Origin: Tricholoma matsutake | Taxonomy: Eukaryota; Basidiomycota; Agaricomycetes; Agaricales; Tricholomataceae | DNA: 64,000 nucleotides | Assembly: GCA_026075535.2 (NCBI GenBank) | Contig: AP026546.1 | Location: forward strand, 7,874,001 to 7,938,000 | Direction of reading: 5' to 3' | Notes under the pieces: generated by a model | Databases searched by the model: none | Told to the model about the DNA's origin: nothing | The model's input: the letters and a program-made list of their open reading frames with translations, nothing else | In this document: positions 1-11,500 of the stretch, one piece after another | Position numbering within the stretch: the first letter of the stretch is position 1 | How the letters are laid out: each line of letters begins with the position of its first letter | Made by a program: the position numbers and the translations under genes

Positions 1-3000
1 CTCGATCACTGTAGGTGGTGGTGGTGGGTGTGAATGGTGTCCTGGGAACGGATCTGGGGGAGCTGGAAGCAATTTGACGACATGGAAGACGGGATGGAGT
101 CTGGACATGGAGGCTGGGAGGCGTAGACGATAGGCATGTGTTCCAACGCACTTGACAATGGGGAAAGGTCCCAAGAAGCGATGAGCGAGTTTCTTGGATG
201 GACGTGTAGTGGAAATGTCACTGGAGTCAAGATAAACTCGATCACCAACCTTGTACTGAGGGGTTGGGGAGTGCCGTTGGTTGTAAAATCGTGCCATGTC
301 GTCCTTCGCCTTTGCTAAGGCTGCCCTTGCCTCCTCCAAGCTATCCCTCATGCGTTCTGTGAACTCATTCACTGTCTCGATGTGTGAGGGAGTTTGGCGA
401 GGTTCAAATCCCATGCGTGGATGTCGTGCAGTGTCTAAGAGGAAAGGGGTCTGTTGAGTGGAAGCATGGACATGGTTGTTGTACCCAAACTCGGCCAAAG
501 GAAGGAGATCATCCCAATCGTCCTGGCATTCATTGACAAAGAGGCAGATGTACTGCTCCAGTTCCTGGTTGACTCGCTCCATCTGGCCATCAGTTTGTGG
601 GTGATAAGCGGTTGAAGCGAGAAGTTTGATCCCCAGGAGTTGGTACAGCTCACGAGTGAACTCTGCCATGAACTGAGGGCCACGATCCGAGAGGAAGGCA
701 CCAGGAAGTCCATGTAATTTCCACACGTGGTGGAGGTAGAGTCGAGCGGCACCTAGGGCACTGACAGTGGTGTGAGTGGGAATGAAGTGAGCGTGTTTTC
801 CCACTGAGTCAACTGTGCACATCACCGCATCAAACCCATTTGACTCTGGCAATTCGACCACAAAGTCGACGCTGATGACATCCCAATGACTCTCTGGAAC
901 AGGAAGAGGGTGTAGCTCACCAATAGGCTTGCGACGAGGAACCTTGGTGCGTAAGCAAAGGTCACAAGTGCGACAATACTGACCAATGAGCCGTGACATT
1001 TGTGGCCACCAATAGTTCCGTGAGGTGAGCTCCAAGGTCTTCCAGCGTCCGGGGTGGCCAGCAATCTGTGAGTCATGGTGTTGGGATATGATGCGCCAGC
1101 AAAGGTCTGGGTCATTGGGAACATAGATGCGATCCCTGAAATACAACAAGTCCTCCTTTTCAGCCCACTCTGCTGCACGTAAGGAAAGGGTCAATCCCTT
1201 CCTCAGTTCTTTAACAGCTCGGGCGACAACATCCTCATGTAAACCGCTACGGTTTGCACGACGAATGTCACGTAGAATGTCCCGCTCCTCGCCCTGGGGT
1301 ACGATGCCTTCCAGTGCCCGAATGGTGAACAGGTCTGGCTGCAACAGCACAATGTTTTGGTTGTCACCGCTGCCATCCCCATGGTCTGCACGTCGGGATA
1401 GGGCATCGGTCTTCCCCATGCTGTGACCCGGATGGTGGTGCAAGGAGAAGTCAAATCTAGATAGATACAGGGACCAACGAGCTTGACGACGGTTCAATTT
1501 CTTGGCCGTCATGAAGTACTCAAGGTTCTTGTGATCCGTCCAAATTTCCACCTTGTGTTGGGCACCCTCGAGGAAGTGTCGCCACTCCTCAAGCACATGC
1601 ATTATCGCCAACATCTCCTTGTTGTGGATCTCGTAGTTTCTCTCTACAGCACTAAGGCTTTTGGAGTAGAACACAACAGGATGCCACTTCTGGTCCTCCG
1701 GAGACTGCTGAGACAACACAGTGCCCGTTGCAAAGTCAGAACTGTCGGCTTCTACACGAAAAGGACGCGAATCGTCAGCAAAGGTAAGGATCAGAGTGGA
1801 AGTGACCATCTCCTTAAGCTTTTCGAACGCCTCCTGTTGTGCATTATCCCACCTCCATGCCTCCTTTCCTGTCAAGTCGAACAGTGGTCGTGCATGATGT
1901 GAGAAATCCTTGATAAAACGCCGATAAAAATTGATGAAGCCCAGGAAAGACTGCACCTCCTTCTTGTTCGTGGGCGTCGGCCAAGCTGTGACCCTGTTTA
2001 CCTTGATAGGATCCATCTCCACTTGACCCTCCGAGATAATCAGGCCGAGGTACTCGATCTTGGTCCTTTTGAACTCGCATTTGTCCTGATGAAGGTAGAG
2101 TTTGTACCGTCAAAGTCGCTCTAGGACGAGGCGCGTGATGCGACCGTGCTCTTCAACCGTGCGAGTGAAGATGAGGATGTTGTCGAGATAGATGCAGACA
2201 ACACCTTCGAGGATGAGGTCATGGAAGATGTCATTCATCATGGTCTGAAAGGTGGCAGGGCTATTAGTAAGGCCAAAGAACATGACAAGCGGTTCAAAAA
2301 GACCACGGTTGGTACGAAAGGCTGCCTTCCACTCATCTCCCTCCTTTATCCTCACATTATTATAGCCCCAACGGACATCGAGCTTGGTGAAGTATCGGGC
2401 TCCACAGAGCTGGTTTACGAGTTCAGAGATGAGGGGTAGTGGGTAGCAATTTTTGACTGTGATGTTGTTGAGCCTTCTGTAGTCTTGAACCGGTCGAAGT
2501 GAGCCATCCTTCTTCTTGACAAAGAAAAAGGGAGAGGCCATGGGTGACTTCGATGGTCGAATATGTCCAGAGGCCAGGTGCTCGTCGATGAACTGGTCAA
2601 GCTGCCATTGTTCCTCCGGAGAGAGAGGATAGACCTTGCAGGATGAAGGGGTTGCACCGGGGGTGAGTTTGATCACGTGATCCCACAGCTTACGCGCAGG
2701 AAGAGAGTCGAATGACTCCTTGGAGAACACGTCTTCAAACTCATGGAGATGAGGGAGTAAGGAGTTAGTAGAGGATTTAGCAGCATTGTTTTTGTGGAAG
2801 GCCTCGGCGAGGCGTTGGGATATGTTCGATGTGGCACACACCTCATGCGATGAGCAAATCACAGTGTAGAAGATCCGATCACCCTCCTCCACTTCCTCTG
2901 GGTCCTCATCATCATCATCCGAGTCCGGCATTAGATCAGGAACCCCTTCCAATTCCACTTCAGGTATAGGCAGGGGTCCAGCACAACACTTCTGAGTTCG

Positions 3001-3660
3001 TCGTATTGCTGCCTTCTGTCCATGACATTCTTGCCTGGCTTCTGTGAAACACGTCTGACAGCGGGATGGACATCGGCTCATGGTAACCTCCCTGGTGCAC
3101 CAGTCGACCTCTGGGTTATGGTCTCGAAGCCATGGATATCCCAAAATCGCCTTTTGCTTTCCTAATTGAGTGACAGCAAAAAGGGCACACTCACTATGAT
3201 CTTTGTAACGGAGAACCAGGTCTGCAACCTCTCGGATGGCACCAGCTTCATTTGGGGATCCATCCACGTTATATACAGGTATCGGACGTGAGAGTGAGCG
3301 AGTATTTAGACGATGTTGTTGTACCAGATGGGAATCGATGAAGAGACCAGTCGCACCAGAGTCCAGGAGTGCAGAGACACCGAGTATCTGTCCAGTGTCG
3401 GTCGTCTGCAGTTCGATGGCTAGGTTTAAGGAATGTGCAGAGGGAGTGGATGCCACAATATACTTGCGTGGTAGTTTACGCTCCCATGATTTAATTTTGG
3501 GACGTGGAGTAGAAGGAGAGATGGGGAGAGCAGGTACGTCTTTAGCCAACTTTGAAGGGTCAGAGAGGGGAGCAGTCACAGAAATGGATTCATTCTCTGG
3601 GGATTCAACTGACAAGACTTCAAAGTGGTTATGGACAGGCAGTGAGGGCGTACGATTCAC
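1..3660 (-). pseudogene. Gypsy-1 copy A pol (protease-RT-RNase H-integrase), inactivated
   Basis: The pol polyprotein makes new element DNA and integrates it. The reading frame starts at the gag/pol overlap near 3660, with a protease DSGATG motif about 100 residues in and RT around residues 350-510. The RT catalytic motif is YLDN; the sister copy at 30217-36263 has YLDD. The change GAC to AAC sits at a CpG and replaces a catalytic Asp. The first in-frame stop is TGA at 2110-2112, where the sister copy has CGA (33006-33008). Downstream RNase H and integrase are still readable, but other frameshifts and stops break them. At 1579-1581 this copy keeps CGA where the sister copy has TGA, so the two copies were damaged independently. 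Confidence 0.9.
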
Positions 3661-4775
3661 TCGCTGCGAATAGGAAAATCCTGCTCCTCTACAACTTCCA
3701 GCTTAACCTCTTCTGCAACTTGATCCTTCGCTTCCTCAACATCTACAAGTGCCAACAAATCTTGCAGGAGTTCGTCTCGTCCCTCGGGGGTGAGCATGCG
3801 GATATCCTGACGATGGGGACACGCTCCAGCCCTGTGTCCAGGTTCCCCACAACGGTAGCAGAGATCCAACTTACGTGCACGGCTGCAGGCTGCATCAACA
3901 TCCATTGGTACTGGGACATTGACAGCTGGTGTGGGAGTTTGACGAGCAGGAATGGGGTTAGGGCGGGGGAGGCTTCGATTGAAGGTGTAGGGTGTATGAG
4001 TGGTAGTTGGAGCACGGAATGCAGCATTAAACGCCGCATTTGTGAGTCAGTTCTTGTCACAGAGTGAAGCAGCTTCATACCAAGCAAGGATATCATTGTC
4101 CGCTGGGCGCCCTTCCAACATCTGTGCAATCTGGTCCTGAATTTCTCAGTTGAGCCCCCGTCGGAACTTCACCACCACTGGTAACCCACTCCCATACCCT
4201 GCCATGTCCACCAAATCCTTGAACTCATCGATATAGTCGTCCACGGATCGACGTCCCTGGTGGTAAGTGGATGACTCAAGTCGTGTCACTGCTCGGTGGC
4301 GTTCATTGAGGGGGCAGAAGTGGCATACGAACTCAGCTCGAAAGTCACCCCAAGTGGAGAAAGGTAGAGAACCGAGTTCTTTAGTTTGACGTAGGATACG
4401 GTCCACATAGAGATAGGCACATTCAGATTTCATGTATGTGAAGGCCCAATAAATTTTTGCAGCCTCATCGACAAATTGATGCGACTGGAGACTAATGTAT
4501 AACTCACAGGAATTAAGGAATGCACGTCCCTGCGCATGTGCACCATTAAATTCGGCGGGGGGGGACGGTTTGATCTGGGCACGTTCCTTAGTGGACGTGT
4601 TTGGCAAAACGTCGTTGTTGGGTGCGCTTGGAGTCGTGAAGGGGGAACTATTAGTTGTAGGGTTAGCCTGGAGGGTCCTAATGAAGTTTTCAATCGTAGA
4701 TTTAAGCGAGTCAATTTGCATGCGCATTCCGGAAACGTCGCTTTCAAGCACGTCGAAGCGTTCTGATGTGTCCAT
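3657..4775 (-). pseudogene. Gypsy-1 copy A gag, stop-interrupted
   Basis: This is a Gag capsid-type protein with a C-terminal zinc knuckle of form C-x2-C-x4-H-x4-C. The first ATG in the conserved frame is at 4775 and encodes MDTSERFD. The ORF can be extended to 4910 only by a GTG, and the youngest copy has no ATG there, so I prefer 4775. An in-frame TGA near 4147 interrupts it; the sister copy reads CGA at that point. The gag frame ends at TGA 3657-3659 and pol lies in the -1 frame, overlapping it. Confidence 0.85.
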
Positions 4776-4941
4776 GTTGCTAGGGAGCGCGTTTGGCGAA
4801 AATGGCAGCGTGGTAAAGGCGAGAGTATCTGGAACGGTGTGTAGGGACTCTGTGGAGCTTTGGGAAGCGTCGTCCAGTCCGTACCTGCCTATTTTGGGCA
4901 GCGTGTTCACGATTTTCGGGCCTTAGGGGAGAGTTTTCTAC

Positions 4942-5297
4942 TATAAGGGCAACCTAAGAGGGAAATCCGAAGAGAAAACTCTAAGGATCCCCTTGCTGAT
5001 GCCCAGTATATGTGAAGACGACAAAAATCAAATATAACCTAAAAATAGAAAAAGGCGGAGATAGGCGGATCAAGGCCGCCGAATGACATCATACCAAGGG
5101 GTATGTGTCGGAAGGGGTACTCCGCCTCTAAATATAAAAGTGTCAACATATACAAACATGATAGCAAGGGAAAATTAGTAATAAAATCCGGAAAAATCAT
5201 AGAAAATGAAGAATAGAAGGAAATGAGGTGGGGAAAAATATGGGATGAACATAAAAAATAGGAAAAACACACAGGGCACCCCCCTAGTCCCCTTACA
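4942..5297 (-). repeat. Gypsy-1 copy A 5' LTR with 70-bp internal deletion
   Basis: It starts (minus strand) TGTAAGGGGAC and ends CCCTTATA like the other LTRs of the family, but is 356 bp against 426 bp. The missing part lies between two copies of a short direct repeat (agcaaagggaaatccgaag) that intact LTRs carry about 70 bp apart, so one repeat and the spacer were lost. Confidence 0.93.
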
Positions 5298-5610
5298 ATT
5301 CCATGCTGGTAGTAGTCCTGTAGTACTCTCTCAAATGGTGAGATCATGAGCTACCTGTTGAGCAGTAATGGCCTGCTCATGGAACTCAGTAGGTTTGACT
5401 GTAGGGTGAGGGTTCTCTAGGAAATTGGCGTTCCTCTGATGCTCGACTTCTATTTGATTCAATGTGGTAGCGAATTCGCCAGCAGTAACAGGGTCAGGTT
5501 TATATGGCCAGCAAGGCATGGATTTGAGGTTTGTATAGTGGGATATCATAACTTCAATGCAGTTGTAGATACAGAATGTTTGGACAATTAAGTAATCAAT
5601 GGACAAAATT

Positions 5611-5740
5611 ATCATCGGTGCCAGGAACAAGCACCAATGATAAGTCTGTATGGGCCGATGTCTAGGAAAACCAGTGGTGGGCCAATATGATCGTTCCCTG
5701 TCAAATGGAATCATCGCATGGGCCCATGTATATGTGGTAA
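5611..5740. repeat. Direct repeat pair, member 1 (partner 6011-6138)
   Basis: About 130 bp that recurs 400 bp downstream with scattered substitutions, many at CpG. Shared blocks include atcatcgg, aaaaccagtggtgggccaat and gggcccatgtatatgtggta. No ORF or recognisable ends. It could be two copies of a small non-coding element or a short tandem-type duplication. Confidence 0.7.
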
Positions 5741-6010
5741 GCAGTTCAAACTCTTAACTACACCCTCTGTCAAGTCAGTAAAATTGTGTGCTCATACCTC
5801 CGGATTCTGGCCCCAACATTGGGACATTTGTTTATATCTAACCATAATCTATAGCAGGACATCACATCGGTGTCTAAAACAATTGGCTAGTGTGGCATGT
5901 CCCAGCACCACATGCATCCAACTGTATCTGCTGTGACCTGATGCCGTATGCATCCAACTGCTGATACCTGCTGACCTGCTGCTGCACTTTTTCCTACCAA
6001 ACCTACAATG

Positions 6011-6138
6011 ATCATCGGCACCGGGAACCAGCACCAACAATATGTCCGTATAGGCCGATGTCTATAAGAAAACCAGTGGTGGGCCAATACGATTGTGCAG
6101 TATCACATGCATTGCATGGGCCCATGTATATGTGGTAA
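6011..6138. repeat. Direct repeat pair, member 2 (partner 5611-5740)
   Basis: Second member of the pair, less CpG-decayed in its first half (cggcaccgggaacc against cggtgccaggaaca). The 270 bp between the members is unique within the window. Confidence 0.7.
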
Positions 6139-7625
6139 CATGTAGTAAAATAATGACCGTGCTAGCCAGCGCCGTGATTCAGATGTTGCTGCCGCCGAGA
6201 ATTCTTCAGTGAAGCTGTAGACTGGGCCCACACAGATGCATCACACCCTGGGCCCACATGAGTCTTTCCTGATGTGGGCCCAATCCACTACTGACGGATC
6301 TATCGTCATTTTGCAGAAATCCGCTGAATGGATATACCGTTGTTTTTTACTGAACAGTGTGTCAAAGTGAGACAATAGTAGATAGAATTGCTGCTTGATG
6401 ACTGAGGGGCATGGTAAAATGGCTGGCTACCACCATGAAAGTGGAGGCTGGAGAAGTATATGGTAGAGAATTCTTCCATCACCCATGTTATACCCCAATC
6501 AAGTACACTGAACAGTTCTTCATCAACATCTGGATGAGGCTTGCTCCAAATGGATGTGGCTGTTGGACATGCAGGAGAATCACCCCCATCAATATGAGAT
6601 CCTGCTGGAGAGCACTTAAATATTTTATCTGACACCATGCTTATTAGTTTCAAAGGTCTTGACAATGTAAAATAACAACTGACTTGATTTGGGCTGCTTA
6701 AAAGTGGCAGGTGCAATGTTGAGTTGAAAGGCAGGGTAGCAGACATTATCTGTGATACTGATTCGAGGCATGTTGGAGAATGCAGCCTGTGTATGCATTT
6801 TGCTAATCAAATACTCTGGTCCTCATTCAAGGCCTTTCATCAAGACAAATGCACCGAGCTGGAAATGCAAAATAATTAGCAAGTAGATCCCTCTGAATGA
6901 ATGTCTGGATGTACTTCTAAAATCTCTTCCTGCAAACAAATGCTCTCATCCATACTGGTGTCAAATTTTGACCCAGCACTTGGGGCATCCAACGATCATG
7001 GTTCTTAGAATGTGGTAGCTATACCATAACATTGTTCACCATTTTGTTGGGTCCTTTCAAAAGCAAGGCCACCCAGATAACAAGACATTTTCTTGTTGAA
7101 TCTTGCCTTCTTGTTCATGATTTCCTGTGGGGGTCCAAGAATACTTGAGCTAGTGGGCCATTGCTGCGCACGGCAGATCCGAGTTCTCTCAGGGGGAGTC
7201 TACTTGGCTATAAATAGTGACAATTGCTGTGTTCATCAGATGTGGTTGCAGTTAATGATCATCCTGTTACTATTCCATCATGGAACCATGTGCCAGAGGA
7301 AAGCTTTACATGAGCAGTAAAATGGTTGTCTTGGTAGTGTATTATTCCCTTTAGAATGTATCTTGCAGCAGTGGTGTTTACCACAACAGTGATAATTTCA
7401 TCTAAGTCAGGGATTTCATTGTCTGGCCATTCAAATGCAAGAAGTGGAGGCTGGTGCTTGAATGTGGTGTGTCTTATTTGTGGTCAGGCACATGTTATAC
7501 ATCTTGAAAATAATGCAAGTTTGAAGTTATTTAGATAATTTTGCAAACTTTGTCCTTGAGTCGGTAATGTAGAAATTAAACAGGTTCTGTTGTTTGTTTC
7601 TGTTGTTGCATGGTGGTTCTCTTTG
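6139..7625. other. No supported gene
   Basis: Short ORFs exist on the minus strand (6306-6746 and 6625-6810), but none has a recognisable domain, a start context or a splice pattern I can defend. They may be remnants of an old repeat. Nothing else is recognised here. Confidence 0.5.
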
Positions 7626-7887
7626 CACTGGATGCACAGCAAGATACTTCTGAGAAGGTATGATGTCAGTATTCTGGAAGTACTCTTAATACTGCCACCA
7701 TACTCACCAAGGGACATTTTGCCAGTATGCATACCAATCTAGAATGCTACTTCAGTACCTTCAGTACTTTTAAAATATGGTACAATACTGTCAAAATACC
7801 TCTAGTGAAGTATGTTGACAATATTAGGAATACTGTCAGGATACTTTCACAGTACTTCTCAGGCAGTATTGTGCCTTGCACCCAGTG
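7626..7887. mobile_element. CACTA-like MITE with imperfect terminal inverted repeats
   Basis: A 262-bp non-coding unit. The left end reads CACTGGATGCACAGCAAGAT and the reverse complement of the right end reads CACTGGGTGCAAGGCACAAT; the similarity runs on as TACTTCTGAGAAG against TACTGCCTGAGAAG. Both sides are flanked by ttg (7623-7625 and 7888-7890), a 3-bp duplication. CACT-type ends with a 3-bp duplication are typical of the CACTA (EnSpm/CMC) superfamily. The interior is rich in short agtact-type inverted repeats. Confidence 0.7.
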
Positions 7888-8021
7888 TTGGAGCATGTTT
7901 GCATTGATGAGGTTATCATTTGATTATGTTTCAGAAGATAGACCAGAACTGATGCAATGCTTGTGAAGTGTCCAGACTCAAACTCAGTAGATTTCTGAAT
8001 AAGTCCTCTTCTCATGTAATC

Positions 8022-8306
8022 TCATACATCCTCTAAAGAGAAATGATGTTGTCCAGGAGTAGGTCTGTTAGCATGGTTGTTGAATCCATGTATTAATGTG
8101 GTCATTAAGTTATTGTTTATTTCAGCCCATGTCACTGAATTATTTATAGGTTGTTCTCTCCATGCATTGAAAAGAACAGTTACTATAGCATTGTAAGCAC
8201 AACTGTTATTTGACCAGCAAGTTCCTTTTGGTAGCCAATTGCTTAAACCAGGATTAACAATTAAGGACTGTTCTTCTTTTTTATCAGCTGGTTTTAATTT
8301 TTTCAT
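8022..8306 (-). pseudogene. Helitron C-terminal cysteine-protease-like segment
   Basis: The peptide around residues 25-50 reads WLPKGTCWSNNSCAYNAIVT, a G-x-C-W-x-N-S-C-x-Y-x-A pattern. It resembles the catalytic-Cys block of ubiquitin-hydrolase/OTU-type peptidases fused to some Agaricomycete Helitron helicases. It continues directly from the helicase at 8361 onward after a stop. The His/Asp partner residues were not identified, so the peptidase assignment rests on this one block. Confidence 0.55.
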
Positions 8307-8360
8307 GGGCGTTGTGAAGGAAGCATCTTTCAGTTTGATGTAAAGTTCTGGTGATCGTTT

Positions 8361-10090
8361 TCATTTAGTATTTCTTAGTGTACTCTCATTAGTAGCTTTG
8401 GGTTTGTTATGAGTCCACTCTAGGTAGGGATTGTCAGAATTCCAGTATAAAGCTGTATGCATTGTAGATGGAATGTAGTCCTTTTCTTTTATTTGACAAA
8501 AGAATGCCAGTAGAGTGTTTTGTTGTTCTGCTATGTTTGAATCTACTTTAAGTTTTTTGTGAAACTGCAAAGTTGTCATTGAATCCAACAGTTCTAATTC
8601 ACAAAATTCTTGACGGAGTGCTCCAGATGCTCCTCCTTGAATTTTGTGAGGATGAAATCCTGTTGATATCAGTGTGCCTGCAGCAGTTGAGCCTCTTGAA
8701 AGGGCAGTGTAATATGCTTGGTGGGTTTTGCTATGACTTAAGTCAACTACATTAAAAACACGTGTTTTTCCTTGTGAAGCATAATCAGTCATTGAAAAGT
8801 TGGGCAATCCTTCTACTTGATTATGAGATATTGTGAGTTGAGTGTCATCTGGCAGTTGGACTGTAGTTGTTGTTGAGGTTCATACTAGTGGAATTACATG
8901 AAGTGGAAGGCCATTTATTTGTACATTTGAAGTTGGTGGCTTCAACAATCGCACAAATAGTGTCTCTAGCACATTTTCTCCATTGTCTCTTGTAGTATAA
9001 TCCCAAGAGTGGACCACTGCCTCCTGGCCTTTTGTTATTGAAAGCTCTGTGGCAGAATTTGCATGGATCATCACAGGCATTCCAATGCATAACATCAGTC
9101 TTTCTGGAATTAGTTTGGTGTTTGCACAAGGTGGTTGATTCCACAAAAGCTTTTGTATATGAGTTGAAATTTGTACTTGTGCATGTTTCCGTCCTTTTTT
9201 TCTTTGAGAACATCGTGTTGTGCTTTGTAAATCTGGATCATCCTGAGACACCATATCGCTTGACACAAACTCCATCAGTGTCTGGTTAGTTTTTGTTGCA
9301 AATCTTATTGCTCCCAGTCAATTTATTTCATCTTTTTTAGCATTACGTGCAGTTATTATAGACACATTTCTAAAGCTCTGGTCAATTATGCTTGGTCTGT
9401 TTTTGATATTGGCAGAAATTCTGGTTTTTTTTAGAAATGCAATATCTGCTGGAGTGCATGCTTTGTACTGCATATTAGTAAGAACAGTATGAAACAATTT
9501 GTCTTCTATTGTGTCATTGATTTGTCTCATGTTCTGTCACAAAATTACTACTGTAGTGATCTGATGCCATAATGCTTTTCCCATTGCTGCCTCTTGGTCA
9601 TGCAATGAAGTTGCATTCATTCCAGCTGTTCTACTATACAAAGCAGCATGTTCTTTGCCTATTGGTGGAGGCAGTTGAGCAAAGTCTCTGGAAAAAATCA
9701 TGTTTGTACCTCCAAAAGGGCTTTCAGGATTGTTGAATATTGTTGCTAATCTTTCACTTATTTGATACATGTCTCTACAAGAAAGCATTGATACTTCATC
9801 CAAGATAACATAGTCAACCCCTTGAAGCCTGCTTTTTATTGAAGCTAGTTGAGCATTTGTACTTTTACATCCATCAGTGTCAATGCCAAACATAAAGTGA
9901 TAGGTTGAGCCACCCAAAAGTGCTGCTGCACTTCTGGTCGGAGCTACAATTACTAACCAATGACTTTCATTTTTTTCAGCAAATAATTCTATTAGTGCAG
10001 GTAGTACTCATGTTTTCCCTGTTCCAGCCATCCCTGCCATGTTCATTCATAGTTGGTCAGGACTTTCATTGCACAAATGATTAGCAATAA
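8361..10090 (-). pseudogene. Helitron PIF1-like helicase, stop-interrupted
   Basis: This would be an SF1B helicase that unwinds DNA during rolling-circle transposition. In order on the minus strand: a Walker A block GMAGTGKT near 10010-10035, followed at once by TGA where Arg is expected; Walker B/DEAD-like VILDEVSML near 9780; a motif III block ending DFAQLPP near 9680, with Arg in place of a usual Gly; the block GMPVMI near 9080; and the C-terminal motif YTALSRGSTAAGT near 8690. At least five TGA or frame breaks separate these blocks. Confidence 0.85.
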
Positions 10091-10364
10091 TGCAATAAGC
10101 ACGTTCTTGCTCCTTGTTGAGCATAATTTTTTTTTGCAATTGTGTCAATTGTTGGTTGCCATTGTTTGCTGGCATATGAACTTTTAAGGTGATCTTTATT
10201 CACAATCTTAACTTCATTAGCTCTGAATTTTTGACTTGAGTGTCTGTCGTTGCCTGAACTAGTCTCATGGTTCTTTGCACAATCTTTTAAAACTTGGGCT
10301 CGATGAGCTGCAACAGCCATCTTCCATTGGGTAGGAGATTGGGTTATTATGGGCAGTTCTGGAT

Positions 10365-11500
10365 TCAGATCACAGTCAGCAGGTAACATATTAGAATTGC
10401 AAGATGTCCATCCACATTCAGTAAAATTTGTCTGATGCTACTCATGATGTTTTTTTGAATGTTTTCTTTTTTTCCAAGAGCTTCTGGAATTACTAAATCT
10501 TCCCACATTGTTCCTGTGTTTTCAGTATCCACATAGTCATTTATAGTGGTTTGGTCTAAGTCTTGCCATATATGGTCATCATCTGCCCATTTCAGCATGT
10601 CCACTGCTCCTTTCTTCATTTGAGCATGAAAGTTGTCTAAAGAATCTAAACATTCATAACAAATGTTTAAATTTTGCATGACGTCATTGGCTCTTGATGA
10701 AAAAAGGTGCTTTTCAAATCTCTCTTCCCATGTTTCTTCATTGGTTTTTAAATCAAGTCCTGTTCACCATGGCTTAAACAAAGTAAGCATTGTACTGCAA
10801 TAATAATCTCTGTCTCCTGAATCAGACCTTGGCATGTTAGAACCTATAAAGTTTGGAACTTTCTTTTGCTCATCCAATAGGCAATGTATACCATGTGAAG
10901 TTTCTAGTGGATGTCCAGGTAAAAAAGATAATAAAGTAGATAAAGAATTATTTTCTTGTGTAACTTCTTCATTGTCTGGAGTTTCATTGTTTAAGGTGGT
11001 CTCTATTGGCACATCTGCAGTTGGCTTGTCTGATATTTTTTTCTTTTGTCATTCACAATGACATATCCAGTCATAAAGATTTAATTTTTCCAACTCTAGT
11101 GGGCACCACATATAGTCTAGCACAGGTGAAATTCCAACTACATGATTATGTTGTTTGAAGACAGTCACTTTATCTGTACTTTTAGGTAAATCTATTTCTT
11201 CATTAACAGGTCCATTGGTAATTCATGGTGCTCTTGCTCTTGTTATGAATGCTTGCCAATAAACATGATTGAATTTGTGGCTACAATAATGGTTTGGATT
11301 GTTCAACAAATACATGTTGATTGCAGGAGAACCATATTCCATTTTGACACTTAGTGAGTTTACTATTTTTGTCATTAATTTTCATGCAATTTGTTGTTGT
11401 GGCTCTGATCCATTCAGAATGTCTGGGTTTTTTCTGAAAAACAGAGCATATTGTGTCAAAGATTACATGAGTTTTTAAAGCAGGTTTTGTTATATAATTT
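10365..11500 (-). pseudogene. Helitron inter-domain region
   Basis: Collinear minus-strand fragments (10365-10679, 10764-11012) link the Rep part to the helicase. They are acidic and Trp-rich without a domain I can name. Position alone assigns them to the Helitron polyprotein. Confidence 0.55.

Larger units (their letters stand above)
1..5297 (-). mobile_element. Gypsy-1 copy A (chromodomain LTR retrotransposon, 3' end outside window)
   Basis: The element runs right to left: 5' LTR at 4942-5297, gag, then pol, which leaves the window in the integrase/chromodomain region. It is the same family as the copies at 24409-36898 and 30217-36263 and nearly collinear with the latter. The base after the LTR starts attcc (5298-5302), which should be one target-site duplication; its partner lies outside the window. 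Decay is moderate: gag and pol carry TGA stops where another copy has CGA, and the RT active site reads YLDN instead of YLDD. The family belongs to the Tf1/sushi-like chromoviruses, judged from the DSGATG protease, RT, RNase H, integrase and C-terminal chromodomain seen in the sister copies. Confidence 0.95.

Noticed and set aside
2146..2439. Plus-strand ORFs opposite Gypsy-1 pol (here and at 27225-27518, 33042-33293)
   Set aside because: Shadows of the conserved RT coding sequence, without their own signals; unlike the Gypsy-3 antisense ORF they overlap pol completely.
5039..5347. ORF inside the Gypsy-1 LTR (also at 24576-24809, 30384-30617, 36005-36271) encoding a Phe/Ser/Leu-rich peptide
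   Set aside because: It recurs only because the LTR recurs; it spans predicted U3 promoter sequence and has no domain. No evidence for translation.
6306..6746. 146-codon minus-strand ORF
   Set aside because: No recognisable domain and no splice or start context; the residual coding look may come from an old repeat, so it was not listed as a gene.
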